Below are positions 1 through 6,642 of a stretch of DNA of 64,000 nucleotides, in pieces. This stretch comes from Brevibacterium sp. 239c (GTDB lineage: Bacteria; Actinomycetota; Actinomycetes; Actinomycetales; Brevibacteriaceae), in the NCBI RefSeq assembly GCF_900169365.1, contig NZ_FXZH01000018.1:1-64000 (forward strand), written 5' to 3'. The translations under genes and the position numbers were made by a program. The notes below the pieces were generated by a model. That model was given only the letters and a program-made list of their open reading frames with translations. It was not told the DNA's origin and searched no databases. How positions within the stretch are numbered: position 1 is the first letter of the stretch; every line of letters starts with the position of its first letter.

Positions 1-312
1 GTTCGGGGCTCAGAATTTTCCCCGCGCCACCTCGTTCAAAATGTCGATGGCCAGTTCCTTTTCCGCCACCAGCTTCTTCAATCGGGCGTTTTCTTTCTCG
101 AGGTCCTTGACCGCTTTGGTCTGCGTGGCGTTCTTCTCGGACCCGTACTGCTGAAGCCACCGATACCAGGTCGCCTCGGTGATCTGCAGCTCCTTGATGA
201 CCTCGATCATCGGGCGACCTTCATTGAGCATCTTCTGGCCCTGACGCACTTTCGCGATGACCTGATCCGGGGTATGTCTACGTGCCATGATCTGTGAATT
301 TCCTCCTTGCAT
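1..312 (-). mobile_element. IS3-family insertion sequence, partial (cut by left window edge)
   Basis: This is the orfA end of an IS3-family element on the minus strand. The orfA stop lies at 10-12. Reading one base back, the -1 frame continues through bases 1-20 as K-I-L-S-P-E, the usual start of an IS3 OrfB made by programmed -1 frameshifting over the A-rich GGGAAAATTC stretch. The rest of orfB lies outside the window. The outer inverted repeat should lie just to the right of 290, but I cannot place it. The OrfA differs from that of the IS3 element at 4668-5980, so these are two different IS types. Confidence 0.8.
10..288 (-). CDS. IS3-family transposase OrfA (helix-turn-helix subunit)
   Basis: Short DNA-binding protein of about 92 residues that recognises IS ends and is joined to the OrfB integrase by frameshifting. 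It has the N-terminal HTH of the Transposase_8/IS3 OrfA type (TPDQVIAKVRQGQKML, then ITEATWYRWLQQYG). A leucine-zipper-like coiled coil follows (DLEKENARLKKLVAEKELAI), ending in LNEVARGKF. I start it at the internal ATG (MARRHTP, 286-288) rather than the ATG at 310-312, because family members begin at this motif and AGGAGG lies about 12 bases upstream. OrfB is off the left edge. Confidence 0.8.
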   Translation of the reverse strand: MARRHTPDQVIAKVRQGQKMLNEGRPMIEVIKELQITEATWYRWLQQYGSEKNATQTKAVKDLEKENARLKKLVAEKELAIDILNEVARGKF

Positions 313-462
313 CCATTATCGGATGCGAAACTCACATAGTCACCGGACTCCTACTCGGGGACCCAACCAGGCTCTTCTTCGGGAAGCTGAGAAACCATCT
401 ACTGCATTCTCTTTCAGCCCCCCTGGACCTTCGTCGCCTTCCTGGACTCGGGCACTGGATCT

Positions 463-813
463 GTGGGCTTGGCAACGGAGCCACTTCTAAACAATGCCCG
501 ACTAGATAGTTCAGCCAAGAAACTATTGCGCGAGGCTGGCGATAAGGTCGTCATTAGTGGCCACATTCGACCTCACCTTGAGGCGATGGTTGACCACTAC
601 AAGTGGCTAGTAAACACTGCCGTTGCTGAGCAGGTCGACATTATCCAAGAACACGACCAGCTAGTTGAAAGACGCAACCTCATTTTGGCTGGTGGTAGAG
701 ATGATGGGCGTGACATGGACGTGAAAATCGCTGACCTTGAACGCCAGCTCGCGGAACACCGGGCCCAGGAAGACAATGGCGAAGCAGGGCAGCAGGCACA
801 GCACGAACCGTAA
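463..813 (+). CDS. Hypothetical protein, probably missing its N-terminus
   Basis: I do not recognise the family. From a GTG at 463 the product is 116 residues and largely helical, with a charged middle (VAEQVDIIQEHDQLVERRN) and a coiled-coil-like stretch (DMDVKIADLERQLAEHRAQ) near the C-terminus. The same frame is open upstream to about 391 and still reads like protein (WTFVAFLDSGTGSVGLATE), with no good ribosome-binding site. This suggests the true 5' part was lost when the neighbouring IS3 element inserted. It could equally be a complete small gene with a weak start. It converges with the DUF3263 gene at 854-1123. Confidence 0.45.
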   Translation: MGLATEPLLNNARLDSSAKKLLREAGDKVVISGHIRPHLEAMVDHYKWLVNTAVAEQVDIIQEHDQLVERRNLILAGGRDDGRDMDVKIADLERQLAEHRAQEDNGEAGQQAQHEP

Positions 814-853
814 CCGGGCACTGGTCGAGGTTGGGATGACATGCGGTGTCGCG

Positions 854-1123
854 CTAACGCACGAACGTCTTCCACCGTCCTTGTCGTCGTTCGAACGCGA
901 ACCGCTCCGCCCGCAACAGCCTGACCCGCTCCACAACGTCTGGCGCGTAACTGTAAGCCGCGTCCGTATCCACCAGCCCCTCGAGCACAACAGCGTACTT
1001 CTCGGGCGGCAGATCAATGCGCCGGCACAACGCTTCACGGGCTTCGGCAGATGACGCTGTCTTCTCGAGGTCAAGGATCATCCGATCATGCGCGGACAGC
1101 TCGTTCACAGTGCCAGGAACCAT
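854..1123 (-). CDS. DUF3263 domain protein
   Basis: 89-residue protein matching the DUF3263 pattern of small actinobacterial proteins: an opening LSAHDRMILDLEKT, a middle helix (PPEKYAVVLEGLVDTDAA) and a basic end (PDVVERVRLLRAERFAFERR). In typical members the first segment reads S-E-R-D-R-A-I-L-D-L-E and the last carries R-R-L-R-R. The fold looks like a small helix-turn-helix DNA-binding domain, but no function is established. The ATG at 1121-1123 is the only good start. It stands alone and divergent from the secreted-protein gene at 1257. Confidence 0.65.
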   Translation of the reverse strand: MVPGTVNELSAHDRMILDLEKTASSAEAREALCRRIDLPPEKYAVVLEGLVDTDAAYSYAPDVVERVRLLRAERFAFERRQGRWKTFVR

Positions 1124-1256
1124 AGAGGCCAGCGTGGCAGAAGAGGCTGAACTTCATATTTTCATGGGATGTGCGGCAAGGGCGAAGTCGGGTAGCTTCT
1201 CAGGTGCCGCTGAATGGCGGTAAGTTAACTTGGGCAAAGAACGGAAGGTTAGTCTC

Positions 1257-1892
1257 ATGAAACTGATGAAGACACTGGTCGCTAGCGCCGCAGCGGCCAC
1301 AATGCTCGTCAGCCTCGCTGTGACTCCAGCTGCAGCGACAACCCCCAACCAAATCTCCGATGAAGATCTGAATACCGTACAAGGCTCCTCACCTTACGTC
1401 GAAGCAGAGACTGAAGAGGAGGCGATGAAGAAGCTCGACAAGATTGAGCAGGAGAACCCTGGGGGCGTGTCAGCACAGGCTGGGAGTGCCAGATTCGGTC
1501 CGTGCAAGCTCTATCCTGAGAGTTTCCACACGCGAGATTCGGGCAACCACGATTACGGAGGAGTCAAACCAGTCACTGTGTGCACGAAGAAGGTGACTGG
1601 GATCAAGATGGCCTCCCAACTGCGCTACAAAAACGCTTTGATGTGGGTGAAAACCGGTATTCAGGTACCGCAAACCGCGCAGGCCAAAGATCTCAAAGTT
1701 GGTAAGTATAAATACAAGGACAAGAAAGACTGGGCGGTCAAGTTCCAGCAGAAGAACATGAACTACCTATGCAAAGGTAAGAAGAAGCACAATTGGTCAG
1801 CCAGTACGATTGGCCGGCTCCGCTATCACGGACACACATACTGGGCTCGCGTATACGCAAGCCCACGCAGCGCAAACTGCGGACCGCACTGA
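1257..1892 (+). CDS. Secreted lysine-rich protein with four cysteines, unknown function
   Basis: 211-residue protein with a clear Sec signal peptide: K-L-M-K, a hydrophobic core (TLVASAAAATMLVSLAV) and an A-A-A cleavage site near residue 28. A short acidic propeptide-like stretch (EAETEEEAMKKLDKIEQE) follows, then a basic domain of about 130 residues. That domain has four Cys (in GPCKLYP, TVCTKK, YLCKGK, ANCGPH), enough for two disulfides, and many Lys and aromatic residues. I prefer the ATG at 1257 over the one at 1230 because GGAAGG lies just upstream and the signal peptide begins there. It is 24 bases from the next gene and probably cotranscribed. Base composition looks AT-richer than the surroundings. 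The family was not recognised; a secreted effector, bacteriocin-like or cell-wall protein are all possible. Confidence 0.6.
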   Translation: MKLMKTLVASAAAATMLVSLAVTPAAATTPNQISDEDLNTVQGSSPYVEAETEEEAMKKLDKIEQENPGGVSAQAGSARFGPCKLYPESFHTRDSGNHDYGGVKPVTVCTKKVTGIKMASQLRYKNALMWVKTGIQVPQTAQAKDLKVGKYKYKDKKDWAVKFQQKNMNYLCKGKKKHNWSASTIGRLRYHGHTYWARVYASPRSANCGPH

Positions 1893-1916
1893 TTCTCCTA
1901 GAGAAAGACTAGAGAC

Positions 1917-2321
1917 ATGAGCAACCAAACTGTGTATCTGTTATTCGCTGAACAGACCTCCCCCTTCGACGATGAAGAATTGATCGACCCGTTGGTTGGT
2001 ATTTTTGCTAGCAGAGCCGAGTGTCTTCGCGTCCAGAAGGAGCAGCCAGAATACAAAATCAGCTGGGAGGAACGTGAGGTCGAGGATGCGGACGACCACA
2101 CGATCGAATCCGGTGACACCGTTTACGCATACCACTACATGGCGACGTACAGACCGACTCCCGATGGTGGAGAAGCGATCGAGCTCTTGAGCGATGCCGC
2201 AGTTGAGGACATCTTCTTCCAAGAAGAGAACGCCCGGAAGAAGCTTGAGGTCGGTGACCTCCAGGTGATCAAGGTCGGTGAACTTCGGCTGAAAGGTGAT
2301 TTTCAGATTATCGAAGGCTAA
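1917..2321 (+). CDS. Small acidic cytosolic protein, DUF7336-like
   Basis: 134 residues, strongly acidic, with no signal peptide or membrane segment. The N-terminal 50 residues (VYLLFAEQ, LVGIFASRAECLRVQ, ISWEEREVED) resemble the pattern of DUF7336-type small proteins, in which a 'YLLF' strand is followed by 'GVFSSEEKA' and a 'Y.I.E.E' strand. That assignment is from memory of the pattern and tentative. It follows the secreted Lys-rich protein by 24 bases and ends just before a strong terminator, so the two form a two-gene unit. An acidic intracellular protein behind a basic exported one is a familiar toxin/immunity layout, but nothing here proves it. Confidence 0.55.
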   Translation: MSNQTVYLLFAEQTSPFDDEELIDPLVGIFASRAECLRVQKEQPEYKISWEEREVEDADDHTIESGDTVYAYHYMATYRPTPDGGEAIELLSDAAVEDIFFQEENARKKLEVGDLQVIKVGELRLKGDFQIIEG

Positions 2322-2347
2322 CGCGCCAGAGTAGTTTCAACCTTGAA

Positions 2348-2387
2348 GAGTGGCCCACGCAAACGCGCTAGGGCCACTCTCTTTTTG
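2348..2387 (+). terminator. Rho-independent terminator after the secreted/acidic gene pair
   Basis: A perfect 9-bp stem (GAGTGGCCC with GGGCCACTC) and 14-base loop are followed directly by TCTTTTTG. This closes the two-gene unit 1257-2321. Confidence 0.8.
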
Positions 2388-2441
2388 TCTCCCGCGTGTC
2401 GTCTCTGGCATCTTTCCCGTGTCCGGTCGCATGCTCCGTGC

Positions 2442-2651
2442 ATGATAGTTCGCAACCTCACCGCCGACGCCCTCGGGAAGACAGTCACCCTCCCGACGTT
2501 GGCACACCTCGGTCGCTGCGCACGCGGCACACTCCACAACATCACCCTCGAAGCCGCCACCGACACCTCCACCCTCACCATCGGAGACCACCGGCACTCG
2601 GCCCCCAATGACGCGACCATCCACGTCACCACCGAAGTCAGTGGGCTCTGA
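2442..2651 (+). CDS. Small phage-type protein of unknown function
   Basis: 69 residues beginning MIVRNLTADALGKTV and rich in Thr/His beta-strand-like sequence (TLHNITLEAATDTSTLTIG). The start at 2442 is chosen over the ATG at 2343 because the upstream part overlaps the terminator hairpin. Its stop overlaps the ATG of the terminase-like gene (TGATG), so the two are translationally coupled. Small strand-rich proteins at this position are common in actinophage genomes before the packaging genes, but I do not recognise the family. Confidence 0.5.
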   Translation: MIVRNLTADALGKTVTLPTLAHLGRCARGTLHNITLEAATDTSTLTIGDHRHSAPNDATIHVTTEVSGL

Positions 2652-3292
2652 TGGTCAAGCGCAAAGACATCGATCGCAGCGGGTGGGACCCGGCCAAGTG
2701 CCAAGGATTCAGCAAGTCCACCCAACGGCAGTGCAACTCCTACCCCGTGCACGGACTCACCGTCTGCCGGGTGCATGGGGGATCCAGCAAGCGCGCCAAG
2801 ACCGCCGCCACCCGCAACCTCGAGCAAGAGAAGCTCACCCGTGTTGCCCGACGCCTCGGCACACCCCACACCGACCTAGACCCCGCACAGGCACTCCTGG
2901 ACCTCGTCGCGTCCAAAGCCGGCGAGGTCGAATGGCTCAGGCATCAGGTGGAGCTCCTCGAAACGGACGGTGAACTCTGGTGGGGGAAGACGAAGGAGTC
3001 CGAGGAAGACAACCCTATGGGCGGAAAGTCTGAGACCGTCCAGGAAGCCCGTCAGCACGTTGTCTACACGCTGTTGCACAAAGCTCAGGACCAGCTCGCC
3101 CGGTACGCCAGCGAAACGTTGAAGGCGGGTGTGGATGAGCGACAAGTCCGCATCGCTGAGCGCACTGGTGAACAGTTCGAAGCAGTCATCACCGCCCTGT
3201 TGCCCGCGATCGGTGCCACCCCGGAGCAGATGAAACTCGCGGCAGCCGAGAGCCCGAAGATCCTCCGCAACGTCGGGGGAGGCGCCAAGTGA
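2651..3292 (+). CDS. Phage terminase small-subunit-like protein (prophage remnant)
   Basis: 213 residues. The N-terminus carries a zinc-knuckle-like motif, C-QGFSKSTQRQC-NSYPVHGLTVC-RVHGG, at residues 18-44. This C..C..C..HGG pattern is typical of small proteins encoded directly upstream of phage terminase large subunits. A long helical region follows (QALLDLVASKAGEVEWLRHQ, and later AERTGEQFEAVITALLPAIG). In phages such proteins recognise DNA and start packaging with the large subunit. The next gene overlaps by four bases but is cut short after 48 codons beside the IS110 element, so the module cannot work. It belongs to a degraded prophage. Confidence 0.65.
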   Translation: MVKRKDIDRSGWDPAKCQGFSKSTQRQCNSYPVHGLTVCRVHGGSSKRAKTAATRNLEQEKLTRVARRLGTPHTDLDPAQALLDLVASKAGEVEWLRHQVELLETDGELWWGKTKESEEDNPMGGKSETVQEARQHVVYTLLHKAQDQLARYASETLKAGVDERQVRIAERTGEQFEAVITALLPAIGATPEQMKLAAAESPKILRNVGGGAK

Positions 3293-3435
3293 CGATCCAG
3301 CAGGTGCAAGCCCAACGTGAACGCATCCGCCGTGCTGCCGGTCTCCTCGCGGTCGAACACCATGCGGCAGGCTCCACGCCCGCAGGCATGACGATCAAAG
3401 CCCACGCCCTGTCAAGCTCCGGGACGGTTCTATAG
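3289..3435 (+). pseudogene. Truncated phage gene (probable terminase large-subunit start)
   Basis: A GTG at 3289 overlaps the stop of the terminase-like gene and opens a 48-codon frame (VTIQQVQAQRERIRRAAGLL...) that ends at a TAG beside the IS110 element. Position and coupling suggest the beginning of the next packaging gene, interrupted by the transposon. The junction probably lies around 3405-3430. No continuation of this gene appears on the far side of the IS cluster. Confidence 0.45.
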
Positions 3436-3439
3436 ATTG

Positions 3440-4425
3440 TCAAGCGATTCCGAGGTCCACTTTGAGATCATTAAATACCTCTCTAGCAATGAATCGCTTC
3501 AAGCACCGCATGACGTCCTTCTTCGACAGTCCCACGCTCTGCCGACGCTCCATGTACGCGATCATCCTCTCGTCGTATCGCAACCGGCAGACTGTCACCA
3601 TGTGCAGTGCTCGATTCGCTTGCCGATCACCACCACGATGAAGCCGCATTCGATGCGACTTTCCTGACGAAACTGGTATCGGAGCTGTGCCACACAGTCG
3701 GGCGAACGCTGCCTCCGACACGCCAACCGGTCGATATTCTCTCCGGCAGTGATCACGAACTGAGCAGCGTGCCTGGTGCTGATTCCGACTCGTGACAGCA
3801 GAGTCGGTGCCACAATCGTGACCAGCTTGTCCAGATGACCATCGAGCGTGGCGATCTCTGTGTCGAGGTCGCGTACTCGGTTGGCCAGTCCATGCAGACA
3901 CAGTTTGGCGGCCTGTGCGGGGTCGTCAAGACGATCGCCATCTGCTCGAAGCTTGGCGCACTGTCTGGCCAGCCCTTGGCCCGATCGCGCATCCAAGTGC
4001 TCACGAAGAGAAGCGGGAGCAGTGATGGCAACGTCTTGGAGCTGAACAAGAGCCACAGTACGCGCTTTAACCGCCGATGCCCGGACCACGGTTAGCTCTC
4101 TGATGGACTCGATGATCTCGGTCGACACCTTTGGCACCGCGGTTGCTTCACCGGCCAGTGTCTTGCGCACATCGACCTCATGATCGACCAGGAATCTTGA
4201 CAGGCCTGCAGCGTACGAGCCCGTTGATTCCAGTCCGATCTTGTCGACGGCCCCGAACCCAACTACCCAGTCCAGCAGTTTGTTGTATCCGCTGGTGGTG
4301 GCGTTGAACTGCCGATCAGCGATCTTTTCGCCTGTCCGGGTCAGTATCGTCACATGGTGAGTGTCCTTGTGCGCATCGACTCCCGCGATGATGGTTTCGT
4401 GAGTCGAAACAGGTAAGGCCTTCAT
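3440..4425 (-). pseudogene. IS110-family transposase, frameshifted
   Basis: The N-terminal part is the DEDD/RuvC-like domain of IS110 transposases (IIAGVDAHKDTHHVTIL near the start, then KIGLESTGSYAAGLSRFL). The ATG at 4423-4425 has GGAGAGGA upstream. The first frame runs to about 3730 and then turns to nonsense after ENIDRL. From there the adjacent frame carries the conserved C-terminal Transposase_20 domain with its catalytic serine region (SEAAFARLCGTAPIPVSSGK, RGGDRQANRALH), ending at 3440. A single-base deletion near 3725-3735 explains the break. Unless there is recoding, no full-length enzyme is made. Confidence 0.8.
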
Positions 4426-4650
4426 GATGTGGTCCTCTCCTTCACGAGTAACGTGTTGGATGACTCGAGCCGGGCCGGGAGGACACAACAGTGATGAGAC
4501 ATGTTGAACAGGGTCCTATGAAGTCACATCCCCGCTCAGCCTGGTCTTCCAGACTTTGCTCGAGGCTCCTGGCGGTATCGACGAGTCCTGGGCAGGACAA
4601 CTCCGAAAGCCGAAGCGTCAGTTTCATAGGAAGTCAGATCCCGCCAGAAG
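4426..4650 (-). ncRNA. Candidate IS110 bridge-RNA region
   Basis: About 225 bases upstream of the IS110 transposase have no convincing gene. IS110-group elements are known to express a structured bridge RNA from this end, which pairs with donor and target DNA. Features seen are a short hairpin (GTCCTGGGCAGGAC near 4584-4597) and two related sequences about 110 bases apart (CCTATGAAGTCACATCCCC at 4515 and TTCATAGGAAGTCAGATCCC at 4623) whose cores are inverted copies of each other. The RNA itself is inferred from the family; I have not folded it. Confidence 0.4.
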
Positions 4651-4698
4651 CCTCACTACCATTCTCGCTGTTTCGTAGAGGCTGTTTTCCTTGGTTTC

Positions 4699-5688
4699 CT
4701 AAGCGGCTACCGACTCGATGTCATCCTGGTTGATCCACGCAGCATGCACCTCGAACGGCGGCCGGTACCCGATCGCCGAATGCAAGCGTTCCTGGTTGTA
4801 CCAAAAAACCCATTTCGACGTCTCTGCCATCACCTCAATCAACCCCGACCACTCTTTCCGATCAATTAACTCAGCCTTATAAACCGAGTTCAGCGCCTCA
4901 GCCATGGCATTGTCGTAGGAATCCCCACGGGACCCCACAGACGCCACGACCTCTGACTCCGCCAGGGTCTCGCCATAGCGAATCGACCGGAATTGCACGC
5001 CGCGATCCGAGTGGTGGACAAGCCCGGATACGTCCTCGCCGGCACGGAATTTCGCAGCCAGAGCCATCGTCAACGCATCCCTGGCTAGAAACTCGCGCAT
5101 ATGGTTCGTCACCTGCCAGCCCACGATCTCACGATGGAAGACATCGAGGATGAACGTCGTGTACACCCACCCAGCAGTCGTCGGCACGTACGTGATGTCA
5201 GCGACCCAAAGACAGTTCGGTCCCGCTGCTGAGAACTCGCGTTCGACGAGGTCGTTCGGGCACTCCTCGGCCCTGGCCGAGGCCGTCTTCGGACGCTTCC
5301 GCTTCCGACGGATCCCGTCGATGCCCAGCCACCTCATCAACCGCTCGACCGTGCACCGGGCGATGTTGCCGAACCGATCTGCGTAGTCACGGTTGATCGC
5401 CTTCCACATCTTGCGTACCCCGTAGCACGAATAGTTCGCCTCATAGACGTCCTTGATGACGACTATGAGTTCCCGGTCCCGAAGAGTCCGGGCAGAGGGC
5501 TGCCGCTTTCTGAAGGCGTAATACGAGCTCACAGCAATCCGCGCAGCAGTCCCTGACAGGGCGCGCACGATTGGCTCGACTCCAAACTCGTGTTTGTTCT
5601 CGTCGATGAAGTCAACGATCACTTTGATGGGCGGTCGAGCTCCGCCGCGAAGAAAGCCGAGGCCTTCTTCAGGATCTCGTTGGCCCAT
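4699..5688 (-). CDS. IS3-family transposase OrfB (DDE integrase)
   Basis: Catalytic half of the IS3 transposase with an N-terminal HTH_21 region (YSCYGVRKMWKAINRD) and an rve integrase core. The DDE residues are visible in WVADITY (first Asp), VHHSDRGVQF (second Asp) and NAMAEALNSVYKAELI (Glu), followed by the family ending YNQERLHSAIGYRPP. The frame opens at 5688 and overlaps orfA by about 70 bases. Normally it is expressed as an OrfAB fusion by -1 frameshifting near the run CTTTCTTCG, not from its own start. No inactivating change is seen. Confidence 0.9.
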   Translation of the reverse strand: MGQRDPEEGLGFLRGGARPPIKVIVDFIDENKHEFGVEPIVRALSGTAARIAVSSYYAFRKRQPSARTLRDRELIVVIKDVYEANYSCYGVRKMWKAINRDYADRFGNIARCTVERLMRWLGIDGIRRKRKRPKTASARAEECPNDLVEREFSAAGPNCLWVADITYVPTTAGWVYTTFILDVFHREIVGWQVTNHMREFLARDALTMALAAKFRAGEDVSGLVHHSDRGVQFRSIRYGETLAESEVVASVGSRGDSYDNAMAEALNSVYKAELIDRKEWSGLIEVMAETSKWVFWYNQERLHSAIGYRPPFEVHAAWINQDDIESVAA

Positions 5689-5930
5689 CTTGACTCGGCT
5701 AACTCGGCTCGCAGACGGCGGTTCTCAGCTTCAAGGTCGACTGACTCCGTCGGCGTAGCTTTACCGGAGTCCTTGTGTTTGCGCACCCAGACTCGCAGGG
5801 TTTCTTTGCTCAGCCCGAGTTCGTTCGCGACGCGGGTGATGGCCCCGTTCGCAGTATCGGGGTCAGCTTGGGCATGCATGACGAGCTCGACGGCACGAGC
5901 CTTGAGTTCGTCGGTGTATTTCACTGGCAC
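5619..5930 (-). CDS. IS3-family transposase OrfA
   Basis: About 103 residues. The Transposase_8 HTH is visible (KYTDELKARAVELVMHA, then NELGLSKETLRVWVRKHK). A leucine-rich coiled coil follows (DLEAENRRLRAELAESRWAN). I choose the GTG at 5928-5930 (V-P-V-K-Y-T) because AAGGAG lies about ten bases upstream; an ATG at 5951 would add seven residues and sits before that site. It overlaps orfB, as expected for frameshift-controlled IS3 transposases. Confidence 0.85.
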   Translation of the reverse strand: MPVKYTDELKARAVELVMHAQADPDTANGAITRVANELGLSKETLRVWVRKHKDSGKATPTESVDLEAENRRLRAELAESRWANEILKKASAFFAAELDRPSK

Positions 5931-5981
5931 GAGAGAATCTCCTTCTTCCAATCTCCCTGCCTCTATTATCCCCGGAGCGAT

Positions 5982-6116
5982 TCACTTTTCGCATACCCGG
6001 GACTCGTAAATTTCCTCTTTCAGCTGATCAGGGGTCCGCAGGTATGGACTTCCGTCGGCGAAGTGACAATACTCGGTGCCAGGTGCCTTCTGCGTGAAGG
6101 ACCACGAACTGTGACA
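5982..6116 (-). pseudogene. Possible remnant of a coding sequence beside the IS3 end
   Basis: The minus strand has an open frame of about 44 codons that reads like real protein (FTQKAPGTEYCHFADG, then SPYLRTPDQLKEEIYESR) and stops at 5982, exactly where the IS3 element ends. It has no start codon or ribosome-binding site. It may be the leftover of a gene disrupted by the transposon, or it may be chance. No family recognised. Confidence 0.25.
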
Positions 6117-6144
6117 TCACGATTCGACGAACAGGAGACGTGTT

Positions 6145-6573
6145 ATGAATACCCCAGAGAGCATTGCCTACACCGCAAGGGCCGAGGTCACCGGAGGCCG
6201 CGACGGTCATGGAACCACGGATGACAAGGTCCTCGACGTCGACCTGCGCAGCCCCAAGGAAATGGGCGGACCCGGTGGCGGAACCAACCCGGAGCAGCTC
6301 TTCGCCGTCGGCTATGGAGCCTGCTTCCAGGGCGCAATGGGCTTGGCCGGCAAGGAACTCGGTGTCGACACCTCGAAGTCCGTCGTCAACTCCGAGGTCG
6401 GAATCGGCAAGGAGGGCGAGAGCTTTGGAATCAGCGTCAAGCTCACCGTGACCATCCCCGGCGCCGATCAGGACACCGCACAGAAGGTCGTCGATCGCAC
6501 CCACGAGCTGTGCCCCTACTCGAAGGCCACTCGCGGAAACATCCCGGTCGAGCTCGTCGTCCACGGCTCCTGA
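6145..6573 (+). CDS. ohr: Organic hydroperoxide resistance protein (Ohr, OsmC superfamily)
   Basis: 142-residue thiol peroxidase that reduces organic hydroperoxides in the cytosol, recycled by lipoylated proteins in known members. Both catalytic cysteines are present: Cys60 in GYGACFQGAM and Cys123 in LCPYSKATRGN, at the spacing of classical Ohr (61/125). The GGGTNPEQLFAVGY segment also fits. This separates it from OsmC proper. A GGAGA site lies just before the ATG. No OhrR regulator is next to it. A strong hairpin follows at 6589-6626, so it is a single-gene unit. Confidence 0.9.
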   Translation: MNTPESIAYTARAEVTGGRDGHGTTDDKVLDVDLRSPKEMGGPGGGTNPEQLFAVGYGACFQGAMGLAGKELGVDTSKSVVNSEVGIGKEGESFGISVKLTVTIPGADQDTAQKVVDRTHELCPYSKATRGNIPVELVVHGS

Positions 6574-6588
6574 CCAACAGCCACCGAC

Positions 6589-6626
6589 CATGCCGGCACC
6601 CGAGAAGCTACTCGGGTGCCGGCATG
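6589..6626 (+). terminator. Hairpin terminator after ohr
   Basis: A perfect 16-bp stem (CATGCCGGCACCCGAG paired with CTCGGGTGCCGGCATG) has a 6-base loop. It is followed by AGTTGTG rather than a T-run, typical of high-GC actinobacterial terminators. Confidence 0.7.
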
Positions 6627-6642
6627 AGTTGTGGGAGTACAC

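Larger units (their letters stand above)
3415..4650 (-). mobile_element. IS110-family insertion sequence (ends approximate)
   Basis: The element carries one transposase gene on the minus strand (3440-4425) and a non-coding stretch of over 200 bases upstream of it. IS110 elements usually lack clear terminal inverted repeats, so the ends cannot be fixed from sequence. The left end must lie between the truncated phage frame and the transposase stop. The right end lies before the IS3 element that begins near 4668. The octamer TGTCAAGC occurs at both 3408 and 3440, close to the left junction. The transposase is frameshifted, so this copy is probably inactive. Confidence 0.75.
4668..5980 (-). mobile_element. 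IS3-family insertion sequence, apparently complete
   Basis: Overlapping orfA and orfB on the minus strand are framed by a short inverted match (TCGCT...TAGAGGC at 4665-4682 and its complement GCCTCTA...AGCGA at 5960-5980). I give these only as approximate ends. I could not confirm a target-site duplication. Both reading frames are intact, so this copy may be active. It lies directly next to the IS110 element. Confidence 0.75.

Noticed and set aside
4442..4627. 61-codon frame on the minus strand upstream of the IS110 transposase
   Set aside because: It lies in the IS110 non-coding end, has no start signal, and is better explained as the bridge-RNA region.
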